Below, piece after piece: positions 31,790 to 42,649 of a DNA stretch of 64,000 nt; positions within the stretch are counted from its first letter, which is position 1, and each line of letters opens with the position of its first letter. The DNA is from Uranotaenia lowii (lineage: Eukaryota > Arthropoda > Insecta > Diptera > Culicidae). The notes under the pieces are model-generated. The model was not told the origin of the DNA. It searched no databases and worked only from the letters and a program-made list of their open reading frames with translations. Both the position numbers and the translations under genes were made by a program. Location: contig NC_073693.1 in assembly GCF_029784155.1 (NCBI RefSeq), positions 237,650,447-237,714,446 of the forward strand, in the 5' to 3' direction.

Positions 31790-32732
31790 CCGTAAAACGG
31801 GGTAACATTGATCACCGGGGTAGCTTTGATCAACATGACATTTTGCCACATAATCATCTATAACTTAGCCTGTAGTTTGAATTTTTGAAAACTGTTTTCT
31901 ACATTTGAAAGCCTATTTATTGAGTATCAAGAAGGGAAAATTTGGTTTGTATTTGAAATGTTTTTTATGTAAGTTATAATGTAATTTCAAAATCCAAAAA
32001 TATCTATTTTTTCCAAGGCTTGCAAAAAAGCAGCTTTCCTGATGAACTAAAAATAATTTAGAAGCCAACGGGATGTTGAAAGTGAAAGAACAACTATTTT
32101 TCTTTGTATTTGTATAGTTCAAGTGCTATTATTATAGTCATTTAATGATAATTTTTTGATATTTAAAAAATAAGGACGTTTCCCAAGAGTAAGCTCGTAT
32201 TCGACAAATGGATAGAAACCCTATAAAATCGTTATATTTGAGGAAAAAATGAAAATGTAAATAGTAGGAGGGCCTAGGGGAATGTGTGAAGGTAAAATTT
32301 CATTTGTATTTTGAAGTTCAAACTATTTAGCAATAATTATAATTTTTGCCCCTAAATGTAGGCAGCATCATAGTTATTTTTTCGGTTATAAATGTTTTTA
32401 AACGAAAACGTTAAAAAGCAAGTGAAAATTGATAAACTAGCATTTGTAAACATAATGAAAGTGTTTTGAATCCTTTATGATCAAGAAAACTCGATAAAAC
32501 CATCAAAATAGAGACTGATCAATGTTCCCCCTAAACATCAAATTCTGAACAGAGACGAAATCGATTTTTAAATCAAATTAAAAGTAGTCTAAAAAATGTC
32601 TGCATCCATGTTTGATATTCATTGGAGTCCAGTACTGGTTTTAAAAATATAAAACATGCCACATTCCCCTTAACAGAAAAAATAATCGAAATATATATTG
32701 AAAAAAGTGATCAATCATACCCCGGATTACGG
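31790..32732. mobile_element. TA-flanked MITE with CCGTAA ends
   Basis: The left end CCGTAAAACGGGGTAACATT pairs with the right end, the inverse of CCGTAATCCGGGGTATGATT. TA lies on both sides (31788-31789, 32733-32734). 943 bp, AT-rich, no coding capacity. A Tc1/mariner-type MITE by target site. Confidence 0.75.
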
Positions 32733-32734
32733 TA

Positions 32735-33573
32735 CTTTCTTTACTTGTCTCCTAGGTTTCCGAATCTTCTTCTTTTTTTTTTCTAAAAGTAACTTATTTC
32801 ATGAGTTTTATTTTTTTTCTGAATTATATTTTAAGTGAATAACAATATTTTTGAACTAATGATTGTTGAAAATTATAAAATTGAGGCTAGTAAGATAATT
32901 ATAGTATAAAATTTCAAATGGTTAGCAAGTTCTTTGAAAAATCAGAATTGACTTCAAAACTTTGTATACAATTTTGTTTAAATACATTTTAGAGAATATG
33001 ATTTGTAGATTTGATCTGTTAAATATGCAATTAACTAATGAATTTGGAAATTTATATGTTTATCCGGGAAACAAGTAAGGAATTTATGATGAGTTTGTTG
33101 AATACATATATTCTAAACTTTGTTTGGAGCCATGAATTTTTGTTTATTTTTTCGTGCAAAAATAAAAAAAATTGCTCTAGTTTCAACTTTTTATATGTCA
33201 TTATTAACTCAGTTCCATTTTCACCGATAAATTGGTCTTTAAGATAGCCAAGCTGTTAAAATAATGTTTAAAACTTCACTTCAATTCAATCAAAAAGTTT
33301 GAGATTTGTCAAAAATGACTGTCATGATTTTTGAATTTTATTTCATTTTACTGTATTTTGAGAAAAAAGTTACAGGAAAAATGCTGTTTTAATTATCATG
33401 ATTTTCTTTAAGGTTCGTCAGTACATTTGATTGAAGGAATGATCAAAATTCAAATGAGTTAGATGGGTACAATAGGCGAATCAGTTGAAAAAATGAAAAC
33501 GAAACCATTTAGGAAGTAAGATTAGTACCCTTTCATTGAAGAAGTTCTAGTATCCTTTTAAAATGGTACGAGG
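32735..33573. other. AT-rich noncoding stretch
   Basis: Nothing recognised. Confidence 0.4.
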
Positions 33574-34149
33574 CAGTGATGGTAAATTTCGCCCGTCACG
33601 CTTGACCCGATTAGTTTTGTTTCATCAAACGACTGGCACTGTTCTCAATTGACGGAGCCTCACTACTCGCATGACGGACAAAGCACGACAACAATCAACA
33701 TTTCTCCATCATCGACTGGCGAAGCTCCTACACATAGTCAAAATTTCTCCTGAGAGTGACTGACAAATCTCTTCACACTTCGATCGGCTGCTGACGGCAG
33801 GTACAACTAATTGAACGACTTGCTGGCAGAGAGCAACAATAGCAATAAAAAACTGAAAACGAGCTTGCTGGCAGGAGCAACAATAATAATAAATGCTTTT
33901 CTTGTTCCTCTTCGGTCGTCTTCGGCTTCGGCAGGAGCAACAATAATAATATATGCGTTTCTTTTTCGTCATCGGTCGTTTGAATGCGATTGCTTGACTA
34001 GGTTATTATTTTAGCTTCAAATGAATGGGGAATGAATGACTGGCAAACGAAGTGACTGGTCGTTAAGGAACAGTCAATTGAGTTTGACGGACCAAGAGGC
34101 TTCACAGTCACAACTTCACGCCTCATGACGATGATATTTGCCAAGCCTG
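33574..34149. mobile_element. hAT-type MITE, 8-bp target duplication
   Basis: Flanked by GTACGAGG on both sides (33566-33573 and 34150-34157). It begins CAGTGATGGTAAATTTC and ends as the inverse of CAGGCTTGGCAAATATC. Internal ggcaggagcaacaataata words are repeated. No transposase. Confidence 0.82.
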
Positions 34150-34235
34150 GTACGAGGTAAGATATTGAAAATGTGCAATTTTTTTTATTATATTTCAATA
34201 ATGAAAATAGCTTAACTCTATTAATGGGGATGTTG

Positions 34236-34580
34236 GGGGGGTCATCGAAGGGGCAGGCATCGAACGATCCGAAAACTGATATACAATGGATTGTGGGTTC
34301 AAGCCAGCCGGAGTATCTCGGCAAATTTTGAATCTTGGGTAGGTTACTTAAGTACCTTTTTAGGATTCTTTATTTGTTTCGAACAGTTTGAAGGAAGTAA
34401 GATGAGTCAAACCTGCCCCAAGCCAGTGGTAACGGACCCCTTGGTTGTGTTGCAAATATTGTTGATGAGTTAAGCATGAGCAATATTTGAATGTGCGATC
34501 GAGACTTCCCGTACCGCCTCGGGTCGAAAGACCTATCAGCCACTGGTGGGTTCAACCACATACATACATACTTATCCTTT
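34236..34580. repeat. Possible retroposon with (CATA)n tail
   Basis: A moderately GC-rich block ends in cacatacatacatactt, as in the tail of a truncated retroposon. A GGGTTCAAGCC word near 34290 resembles a pol III B box, so a SINE is possible. No target duplication was identified. Confidence 0.3.
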
Positions 34581-35738
34581 CCAGGATTTGGAATTTAAAT
34601 ATCTTTACCGTGAAGTAAAAATTTAATTTCTTTTTAGAGTTTTTTTAAATTAAGTTTTCAATTTCAATTTTTTTAATATTCGCTTTTTTCCAAATCGAAA
34701 TTTCTTTCATTTTTTTAAAGCCTTCGCAATTTTTTGATACTTTTTGCCATATCATTTTCACCATTCATTCCTAATTATTTCTGTTTACAATCTTCTTCTA
34801 GTTGCCTGAATTTAAAAAAATTAAACTCAATCAATAATCATAAGGAGCTCTTCGTTGTAATCTTCGTTTTTGTTCTTTACTTTTTTTATATTATTATGTT
34901 ACTAAATTGTTTTTTGAACAACTGTTTTCGTAGCACTTTATTTTTCCAGAGTTTGAATTCAATTAACTTTCACTTTGAAGAACAAATTGTTTTTCAATTA
35001 AATTTTACTTCTCATTTTACTTTTGATATTGCAAACATCTTCATTTCATTTGTTTTATTTTCTTGATAAATTATTCCTCGTAATATTTCTCAATTTTTGT
35101 TTTTCATTTGCTTTCATGATTTAGATCTTTTTTCTCATACTTTGCAAGCATGTATTTTTGCATGTATTATGTACATTTTTTTCAAATTGAAATTTCAATT
35201 AATATTTTTCTTTTTTTTTAAATGAAATTTCTTTCAAATTTTTCTAAGCTTCCATAAGTTTTTTTTTTTTTGAAATTTTTTACCATATCATCTTCATCAT
35301 TAATTCATACCGCAATCATTTAACTCTAGGATGTGGATTTGTCCAGAACTTTTCCATCACAGAACTTTTTAACTTCAATTATTATTTTTTAATTTCTTTT
35401 GCGTTCTTTTTTTGTTTATAAGCTTTCAATTTCTCGGTTGCCATTACCTTCACCGTCTTCAGTTCATCCCTTTTTTTTTGCTTGATAAATTGTTCTTTGA
35501 TTTGCTTTCGTTTTCCTTTATACTTTGTAATCTTCTTTTTTTAACCGAACTTTTTTTTTTAAATTAAAATTAGTGGATTCTGAGTTTTCGTTAACATATT
35601 TTAAACATTTCACTTCTAATCTTTTCTTGCAGTCTAAATTTTTAAATTTTAAAATCAATAAATACTGTAGGGTACCATATTACAGGCGCACCTTATAGAC
35701 ACATATATTGATCAGCAAGTATGTTACCTTGTCTGACT
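34581..35738. other. T-rich low-complexity stretch
   Basis: Long T-rich, simple sequence with (a)tttctttcaaattttt words repeated at about 34700 and 35230. No coding signal. Confidence 0.5.
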
Positions 35739-36942
35739 AAAGGGTGATACGGTCAAAATTTGGTCAATATAAAATTGACGTATTTCTTTCAATTTTGCAT
35801 TCAAAAAACCTGAACACCCCTCATTTTGAAGGTGTGTTTGTGTGTGTAGAATGTTGCTCCTATTTTGATTTTGGAATTCACTCTTCAGTTGTCAAAATGC
35901 CGCCCAATGAAGAAGAGCAGCGTATCAAAATATTGCTCGCGCATCGCGAAAAACCGAGCTACTCGCGCACGCAAAGCTGGCAAAATCGCTGAAAGTTGCC
36001 AAATCAACCGTTACAAATGTAATTAAAGTGTTTGGGGAACGTTTGTCGACAGCCAGGAAGTCTGGATCGGGGGGAAATCGAAAACCGGAAGCCGCTGAGA
36101 CGACAAAGAGAGTTGCCGGTAGTTTCAAGCGAAACCCTAACCTCTCTCTCCGAGATGCCGCAAATAAGCTGGGTGTATCGTCCAGAACCGTGCATCGAGC
36201 CAAAAAACGAGCTGGACTATCGATTTACCAGAAAGTAGTGACTCCAAATCGCGAAGATACACAAAATACGACGGCCAAAGCCCGATCCCGGAGGCTGTAC
36301 ACGACGATGCTGAAGAAGTTTGGCTGCGTGGTAATGGACGACGAAACCTACGTCAAAGCCGACTACAAGCAGCTTCCGGGACAGGAGTTTTATACGGCAA
36401 AAGGAAGGGGAAAGGTAGCAGATATTTTCAAGCACATGAAACTGTCAAAGTTAGCGAAGAAATATCTGGTTTGGCAAGCCATTGTTACCTGTGGCTTGAA
36501 AAGCAGCATTTTCATAGCTTCCGGGACTGTCAACCAAGAAATTTACGTGAAAGAGTGTTTGAATAAACGTCTGCTGTTTTTCCTGAAGAAACACGGTTGT
36601 TCCGTACTGTTTTGGCCGGATTTGGTATCTTTCCATTACGGTAAAAAGGCCATGGAGTGGTACGCCGCCAACAACGTGCAGGTTTTTCCCAAGGACAAGA
36701 ACCCCCAAACTGGCTTTCTGCGGCGAAGAAGGTGGACAAGGTTGCTGTACAAAATCTGATGGCAGGGGTTAAGCGTAAGGCCCGGCAATTCGGATTTGGA
36801 AAAGCGGAAGCCTAACTTAATATTTCTCTTGAATTTTATACTAATTAAACTTGAAAAAGAAATTTAATTTGATTTTTTAAATAAACGATTTCACCGATTA
36901 ACACGCGTTTCCCTTGACCAAATTTTGACCGTATCACCCTTT
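35739..36942 (+). mobile_element. Tc1/mariner element, DD37E type, inactive
   Basis: Inverted ends AAAGGGTGATACGGTCAAAA (about 29 bp) at 35739 and 36942 bound 1.2 kb with a transposase frame. Related to the second DD37E element at 42650-45430 but with different terminal sequences. Confidence 0.88.
35897..36815 (+). pseudogene. DD37E-like Tc1/mariner transposase, frameshifted and lacking the third catalytic residue
   Basis: Starts MPPNEEEQRIKILLAHREKP, shifts frame near 35965, then KLAKSLKVAKSTVTNVIKVF (helix-turn-helix). A second DNA-binding part follows (RDAANKLGVSSRTVHRAKKR), then the first catalytic Asp in VVMDDETYVKADY and the second in VLFWPDLVSFHY. After PKDKNPQ the expected PELRPIE segment with the catalytic Glu is deleted. 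The frame breaks before the tail NLMAGVKRKARQFGFGKAEA. A cut-and-paste transposase would need all three acidic residues, so this copy is dead. Confidence 0.88.
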
Positions 36943-37232
36943 GTCAATTCATCGTAAGATTCGTTTTTCAAATTTTACATTTTTCTGTTATTTTGTCACT
37001 TTTTTTCTTTCGTAGCATTTTACCATTACTGTTTTAAAATCAATTAAATTTAACCGTCGAAACCCATTTTTTTTTTTAAATTTCTTTACTTTTCATTCCA
37101 TTTTTGCATGAAGAATATCATTTTTAAACAAAGATTGATTTTTTTCTGAATATTTGTTAGAAACCTTAGGAGCTTTCCTTTTTATTTTTTTTTTTAAATT
37201 CGCATTGATTTAATCATTTATCTTTTTTTTAG
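36943..37232. other. T-rich low-complexity spacer
   Basis: Nothing recognised before the hairpin array. Confidence 0.4.
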
Positions 37233-37493
37233 AACTTCGCCTTCTCAACGAAATTCTACAGTGAAAAAATTTATTCAACTTCGCTTTCCCATCGAAGTCA
37301 TATATTGATTAATAAGAACTTCGCCTTCCCATCGAAGTCCGTTAAATCAATTTTATTTTTCATATTTCTTTTTTTAAAGTGATATTTATTTTTCTTCCAG
37401 AAACTTCGTCTTCCCATCGAAGTTTCATGACTACTAAATTTTATCTTTATTTTTATTTATCATTCATTAGGAATTTCGCCTTCCCATCGAAGT
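37233..37493. repeat. Array of five 22-bp hairpin-forming repeats
   Basis: Copies of AACTTCGCCTTCCCATCGAAGT begin at about 37233, 37277, 37317, 37402 and 37472, with AT-rich spacers of unequal length. Within each unit ACTTCG and CGAAGT can pair around a CCTTCCCAT-type loop. The first copy is degenerate. All point the same way. Origin unknown; this is not a CRISPR array, as the genome is eukaryotic and spacing is irregular. Confidence 0.7.
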
Positions 37494-38833
37494 CCTGGTT
37501 CTTAAATAAGCATTAAGTTTAACACATTTTTTTCAGCAATTTAAAAAAAACACCACTTAAATATAACTGTTACCGCCAATAGATTTACTAGCAATGGACA
37601 GTGTGTTTTTGTTTTGCATATTTTGGCCACAAAAAAGGGCATTCAAAACCGCCCTTTAAGCCATTTAACATCAGTAATTTCAGAAAATTCATCAACAAAA
37701 TGGTTTAGCCGTATATAAGAATGGTCAGAAGGGGTATCCAAAGTGTTGTATCTGAAGCGGATTTTCAAAATTCCGTAATGCTTGGTAAATGAAGGTCTTT
37801 TGCTTAAAACAACAGTCAGCAAAAATTGAGTCCCAAAAAGTAATTATAATTAAAATTGCAGGAAAACAGCAAATAAATATATTAATGAAAGTTGATAAAA
37901 CATATACCGCTACATGCATTGAAATGTGAATAAGTTTGGAAAAAAATTGCGTTTGTACTTTGCCCCCATAAACGGGGCACTCCGGTGTAACTTTATCAAT
38001 AATTTCGTAAAGGAGTTTCTAAAACTTCAAGAAGCTTTTGTTTGTCAACTGAAAATTTTAAATTCAAACGCAGTGAAAAAGAAGCCCCGCAGCCAACGCA
38101 ATAGATAAAGTCTTGATGTTTATGATCGGTTTTTTAGACGCATTGGGTATACGCAACATGTGATTGATAGCGTTCCATTGAAGGATCTTGCTGTGCGTGG
38201 GTAAATTTTAAATGCTCCGCGAGGGTCCATCCTCTTCCAAGTTGTAGAGTGGTCGTTGACAATAGGCCTATCTATAGGAGAAGAAACCGACAACCGTTCA
38301 AGGTTTTGGCTATCGGAAATATGCAATTTCTTCAGTGCACCAATGAAAATTTTAAACAAGCGAGAAAAAAAGCGAAAAAAAACAATAACTTAGGTGGGTC
38401 GCGACATGTGTACGACACCCATGCATGGTGAGCCGACCTCGAACAGTGTTGTTTTATCAATGAATTCCTTAGGAAATTCAACTGCAGTACAGCTATATCG
38501 CGCTTCACCGATCGGAGTCCAAAGTAACTTAACTAATTCCGCAGCAACTGTGTTTGTTTTAAGTTTCTAGTTTAATGATTTTTTTTATCGACATTGCACG
38601 CGGGCAAACTTGTGCAGCTACTTACATCGTATGGATCTGGTTTTGTTGCACAAAATTTTGAAATTTTGTCACGTTTTACTTGTGCAAATCGGCAACGAAG
38701 CGTTGGGGGATTCATGTTGCTTGCTGCACCATCAGGTTTTGTATGAAGTGGTGATAAAGCGCGACGAGTAATTAAAGATAGTTTGAGTTCTTCGGAGCGG
38801 TACATTAGCAGGAAGGAATTTCTGTTCCGATAA
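37494..38833. other. Noncoding, nothing recognised
   Basis: Several short open frames lack domains or splice sites. Confidence 0.4.
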
Positions 38834-39258
38834 GCTTTACAACTAGTTTCTGCAATATCCGGCTTTCGTTGACTCGAAAATCGGTTTGGATCCTGTGATT
38901 ATTTTGCATCTTATCTTTTTCAAGGTGGATTTTAGCAATTTTCTCAAGTCCTCGTTAAGTTTTTGAATTTTTAATTTTCGATTTCAAGGAAGCTTTAAGG
39001 CATGAAATTCGCAATAACTATTGTGCTATGTAAAATTTCATGCCGTAAATTTCGTTTACAAATAAATTACAAGAATCGATAAAAAAAATCAGAAAATATT
39101 GTATGTTGATTGTATTCTAATTCACTTTTCGCGTTTCGTTCTGATCAAAGCCGGATTCAAATGGGTTGGTATTTCTGCTAAATTTGAGATCTTAGAAGTT
39201 TAAAAAAAATGAAAAAATATATTGTTAACAATTTTTTTTGCTAAGATAGCTCTTTATA
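38834..39258 (+). repeat. Long direct repeat, left copy (about 425 bp)
   Basis: Runs from gctttac(a)actagtttctgc to gatagctcttta and recurs at 40110-40555 in the same orientation with modest divergence. The two copies bracket the palindromic tRNA-like element. Confidence 0.82.
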
Positions 39259-40109
39259 GGCGAGATGGGGGCATAATGGCCACCTTCAGGAAAATGCTTA
39301 TTTAACCATAGAAAACAGCTGCAATATGTGAATTACATCATTGTTTCGTGTTCAGACACTCAAATAGCCTGTTGCCTAATTGGATGAAACTTGAAAAAGT
39401 AGATAAAAACGTTTAAAAATGCATTTTAAAAATTTTTGCCGAAAGCTGAAAACCAGTCACTGTAGAGGCATAATGAGAAACCCCCCGAGGCAGTATGAGC
39501 ACCATTAATGAAGGCATAATGAGCATTTTCTACCGGGGAATCTAGCAGCGAATTCGACTCGATGAAGTCAACTGAGTAATAGAGCTACAGCCTGACTTGT
39601 ATCGTCTGACGATTTGGCCTATTGGTTAGATGTCGGAGAGGTAATCAGTAGGCTCGAGTTCGATTCCTGGTGGAGGTGATTTTTTTTTTTCATTTATCAT
39701 TCATGATCATGATTGCGGATTGCGGTGAGGCGTAGATTCATCAAACAAAGCAATAACAAAATAATCTAGGTCTGTTTGTAGAATTCAAAGAATTAACACA
39801 TTCTCATACATTATGTTTCTGGTGTTTTGTTTGACGAATGATGCTTTGATGCTATTAGCCGTATAATGTAACAATAAAAAAATCAATCATGAATGGTATG
39901 TGCAAAAAAAAATCCCCTCGAACAGGAATCGATCTCGAGTCTACTGATTACCTCTCCGACACCTTACCAATAGGCCAAAGCGGCAGACGAAACAAGCCAA
40001 GCTGTAGCTCTATTGAGTTCGCTGCTAGATTCCCCGGCAGAAAATGCTCATTATGCCTTCATTAAAAATGCTCTGTTCGCCTCTAGTGAACAAATTAAAG
40101 TAAAAACGG
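39259..40109. repeat. Palindromic element with two inverted tRNA-like modules
   Basis: The left half (about 39460-39680) reappears inverted at about 39910-40070, for example ggggaatctagcagcgaatt at 39535 against its near-inverse at 40025. Each half holds a tRNA-like segment (about 39612-39680 on +, 39911-39985 on -). Each has an A-box-like TGGCCTATTGGTTAG or variant and a B-box-like GAGTTCGATTCC or variant. Not full tRNA genes: no convincing acceptor stem. Confidence 0.6.
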
Positions 40110-40555
40110 GCTTTACGACTAGTTTCTGCAATATCCGGCTTTCGTTGACTCGAAAATCGGTTTCGATCCTGTGATTATTTTGCATATTATCTTTCTTCCA
40201 AGGTGGATTTTAACAATTTTCTCACGTCCTAGTTAAGTTTTTTGAATTTTTTTTTTCAATTTCAAGAAACTTTACGGCATGAAATTCGTATTAACTATTT
40301 TGTTACGTAAAATTTTGTGCCGTAAATTTCGTCTACATAATAATTTTCAAGAATCGATAAAAATAATTCAGAAAATATTGTATGTTGATTATATACTAGT
40401 TCACTTTTCGCGTTTTTTCATCTGATAAAAGCCGGATTAAAATGGATAGTTCTTTATGCATTTCCAAGTATTTCTGCCAAATTTGAGATCTTGGAAGTTA
40501 AAAAAAATGGAAAAATATATTCTTAACATTTTTTTTTTGCAAAGATAGCTCTTTA
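40110..40555 (+). repeat. Long direct repeat, right copy
   Basis: Homologous to 38834-39258. The arrangement repeat-interior-repeat could be a tandem duplication invaded by the palindromic element, or a very small terminal-repeat retroelement. LTR hallmarks (TG...CA ends, target duplication) were not seen. Confidence 0.82.
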
Positions 40556-40834
40556 CATAATCTTTCATTTGATGTAAGATTTTGAAATAAGCTATTTGTT
40601 TTCATAATTTTAATTTGTGATTATATGTGGAAGTCCTAAATTTTACTGTACAGATTGTAAAAAAATCAATTTGCGTATCGAAATTTCACTTTAAAATCAA
40701 ATGATTTTGATGAGACGCTGAGTTTTTTTTAGATACAAATGCGCTAATTCAATTTTTATCACTGATATAAAGAATAGGTAAACAAAGTTTTTAAATTATT
40801 CAATGTCATAACGAAGTTTCAATATCGAATGTAC

Positions 40835-41010
40835 GTCTCGGTGGTCGAGTGGTTAGCGTGGTAAGACGTTATTCGCTAGCCCACTGATGGCATGGGTTCG
40901 ATTCCCATCTCGGTACTGGGTGTTAAATGTTAATTAAGTTGTCCATGTCATTCATTCAGTCTGTAAAGCCTAAATCGGTTAAGACGGTGTATGTCTTTCT
41001 TTTTTTTTAA
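40835..41010 (+). mobile_element. tRNA-derived SINE
   Basis: The head resembles a tRNA: GGTGGTCGAGTGGTTAGCG (A box) and GGGTTCGATTCCCATC (B box) at proper spacing. A tRNA-unrelated body with gtaaagcctaaatcggttaa follows, then a T-rich tail near 41000. It would be a pol III transcript mobilised by a LINE. A free tRNA gene is less likely because the 3' end runs into the body without a terminator. Confidence 0.65.
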
Positions 41011-42649
41011 TATCCTAGGAAACAAGCAGATTCAAAAGCTGATAATCATTTTTTAGAAAATATATTTCTGCAGCAGCTATAATCTCTCCATCCATTTCAG
41101 ATTAGTTTTGCGTCCATCTTTTGTTACCATTTTTATTTCAAGATCATTTCTATTTTTTTTGTCAACATTGTAACCATTTTTTAATGTTAAGCATCTAAAA
41201 CCCAATATTTTAGCTGAAAAGTTCGCAGAAGTTTAGTTTTACGATTTAGTTCTAAGAAAAGCATTAGCGTTCAGGAAACATTTCGTACAATATTTTTTTT
41301 TTTTTTGAATTGCATAACCGCATGGGCTAAATATCTTTATTTCAGTACTTTTTCGGTTGAAAATATTGAACATATTAACCAAGTTAAGCTAAACTTTAAG
41401 TATATTTGTCAATTTCAAACTTCACCTTCAGCCAGGGTTTATATTTCTTCGTTTGTAAACCTTATATAGGATAATTTTTTTAAAAAGAACAAATCCAGAA
41501 TGGTTGTAAGTTTTAGACCTAACTGTCAATAGCTATTTTAGCTCGAAAAACACAGGGACCAAGGGTTTCTGACGCATTTCGAGTTTTTACATGATTTAAA
41601 GCTTTGACAACTGCTTATCAAATAGTAGCCATTAGTATAGATTTGAATTTATTGGAACATTCTATAAGTAAGTTAAAATATTGGTTTGGATTTGGTTGAA
41701 TGCTGATTTTAGTAGATCCCGTCTTAAGGCGGGGATGGTTTTTAAGAGGCTAATAAATTTCAATTTTTGACTTTTTTTTATAAAGTAACAAATTAAAAAC
41801 AGATTACAGAAAGACAAAAGAAATTTTTTCAATTTTTTTTGTAATGGACAGCAAAACGAATTCTTTAGCGGTCATCTGGTACAATTCCAGCCTGAAACTT
41901 TTCGTTTCGTTGACATGTCTCACCTGTATTTCCAGGAGATAAACAAGGAGATAAAATTGGAAATTTTAATGTCTAGTACTTGAGGAGGCTAACGATCAGT
42001 GGATGAATGGCTTAAAATACAAAGAAGACTGCCTCCAAATGTGACCGTTTTCTCGTTGGATCTGGAATCGTGCCATTACGCAAAAACTGTGGTGGAGCGA
42101 TAAAAAGTCGAACATGTTGTTTTTGTTCCGAAGGGGACAATCGTCCAAATTTTACTACATTTTCAACCAAAATTCAAAATTTTGAGTTTTTTGAAAGTCA
42201 AGCTTTCCCTCTCACTCTTTCAAAATTATCGTTTTTCGCACTAGAAATTAAAGTTCTTTTTATTTGTCGATTTTTAAATATGTGTAAAATATACCCCCAC
42301 ATCCCCGAGAGTAAGCTCTAGGATCGCACCTGGATTCAGCAGACATTCTCATATAGGGTAAAACTTGTACAAGACGCACCAGCGGCGTAAGATGGCCAAT
42401 GCCATTATTTTTCAAAAATACGCCAACTTATGGCTACGAATTATGTTTTTCTTCCTTTTTGTTGCGGCAAACAAGCTTCTCTATCATTTCCTAGGTGAAA
42501 ATTTCAGACTGCGCAGATTGATAAAATTTCAGCTTTTCTTTTATCCAATCGTATGCCACTTCGGATGATTATAAATATTTTTTTTAATATATCATTTAAT
42601 TTTCACAAATTTTAACAATAACAATCATAAGAAACTGCACCTAAGCCGA
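41011..42649. other. Noncoding, nothing firmly recognised
   Basis: AT-rich sequence with isolated short open frames; no domain or repeat boundary supported. Confidence 0.4.

Noticed and set aside
37233..37493. Possible CRISPR array
   Set aside because: Repeats are short and unevenly spaced, spacers are AT-rich simple sequence, and the genome is clearly an insect's.
39612..39680. Functional tRNA gene
   Set aside because: A- and B-box-like words are present but no acceptor-stem pairing is convincing and an inverted twin lies 250 bp away, so it is repeat sequence.
38834..40555. LTR retrotransposon
   Set aside because: The direct repeats lack TG...CA ends, a target duplication and any gag or pol remnant; reported instead as an unexplained arrangement.
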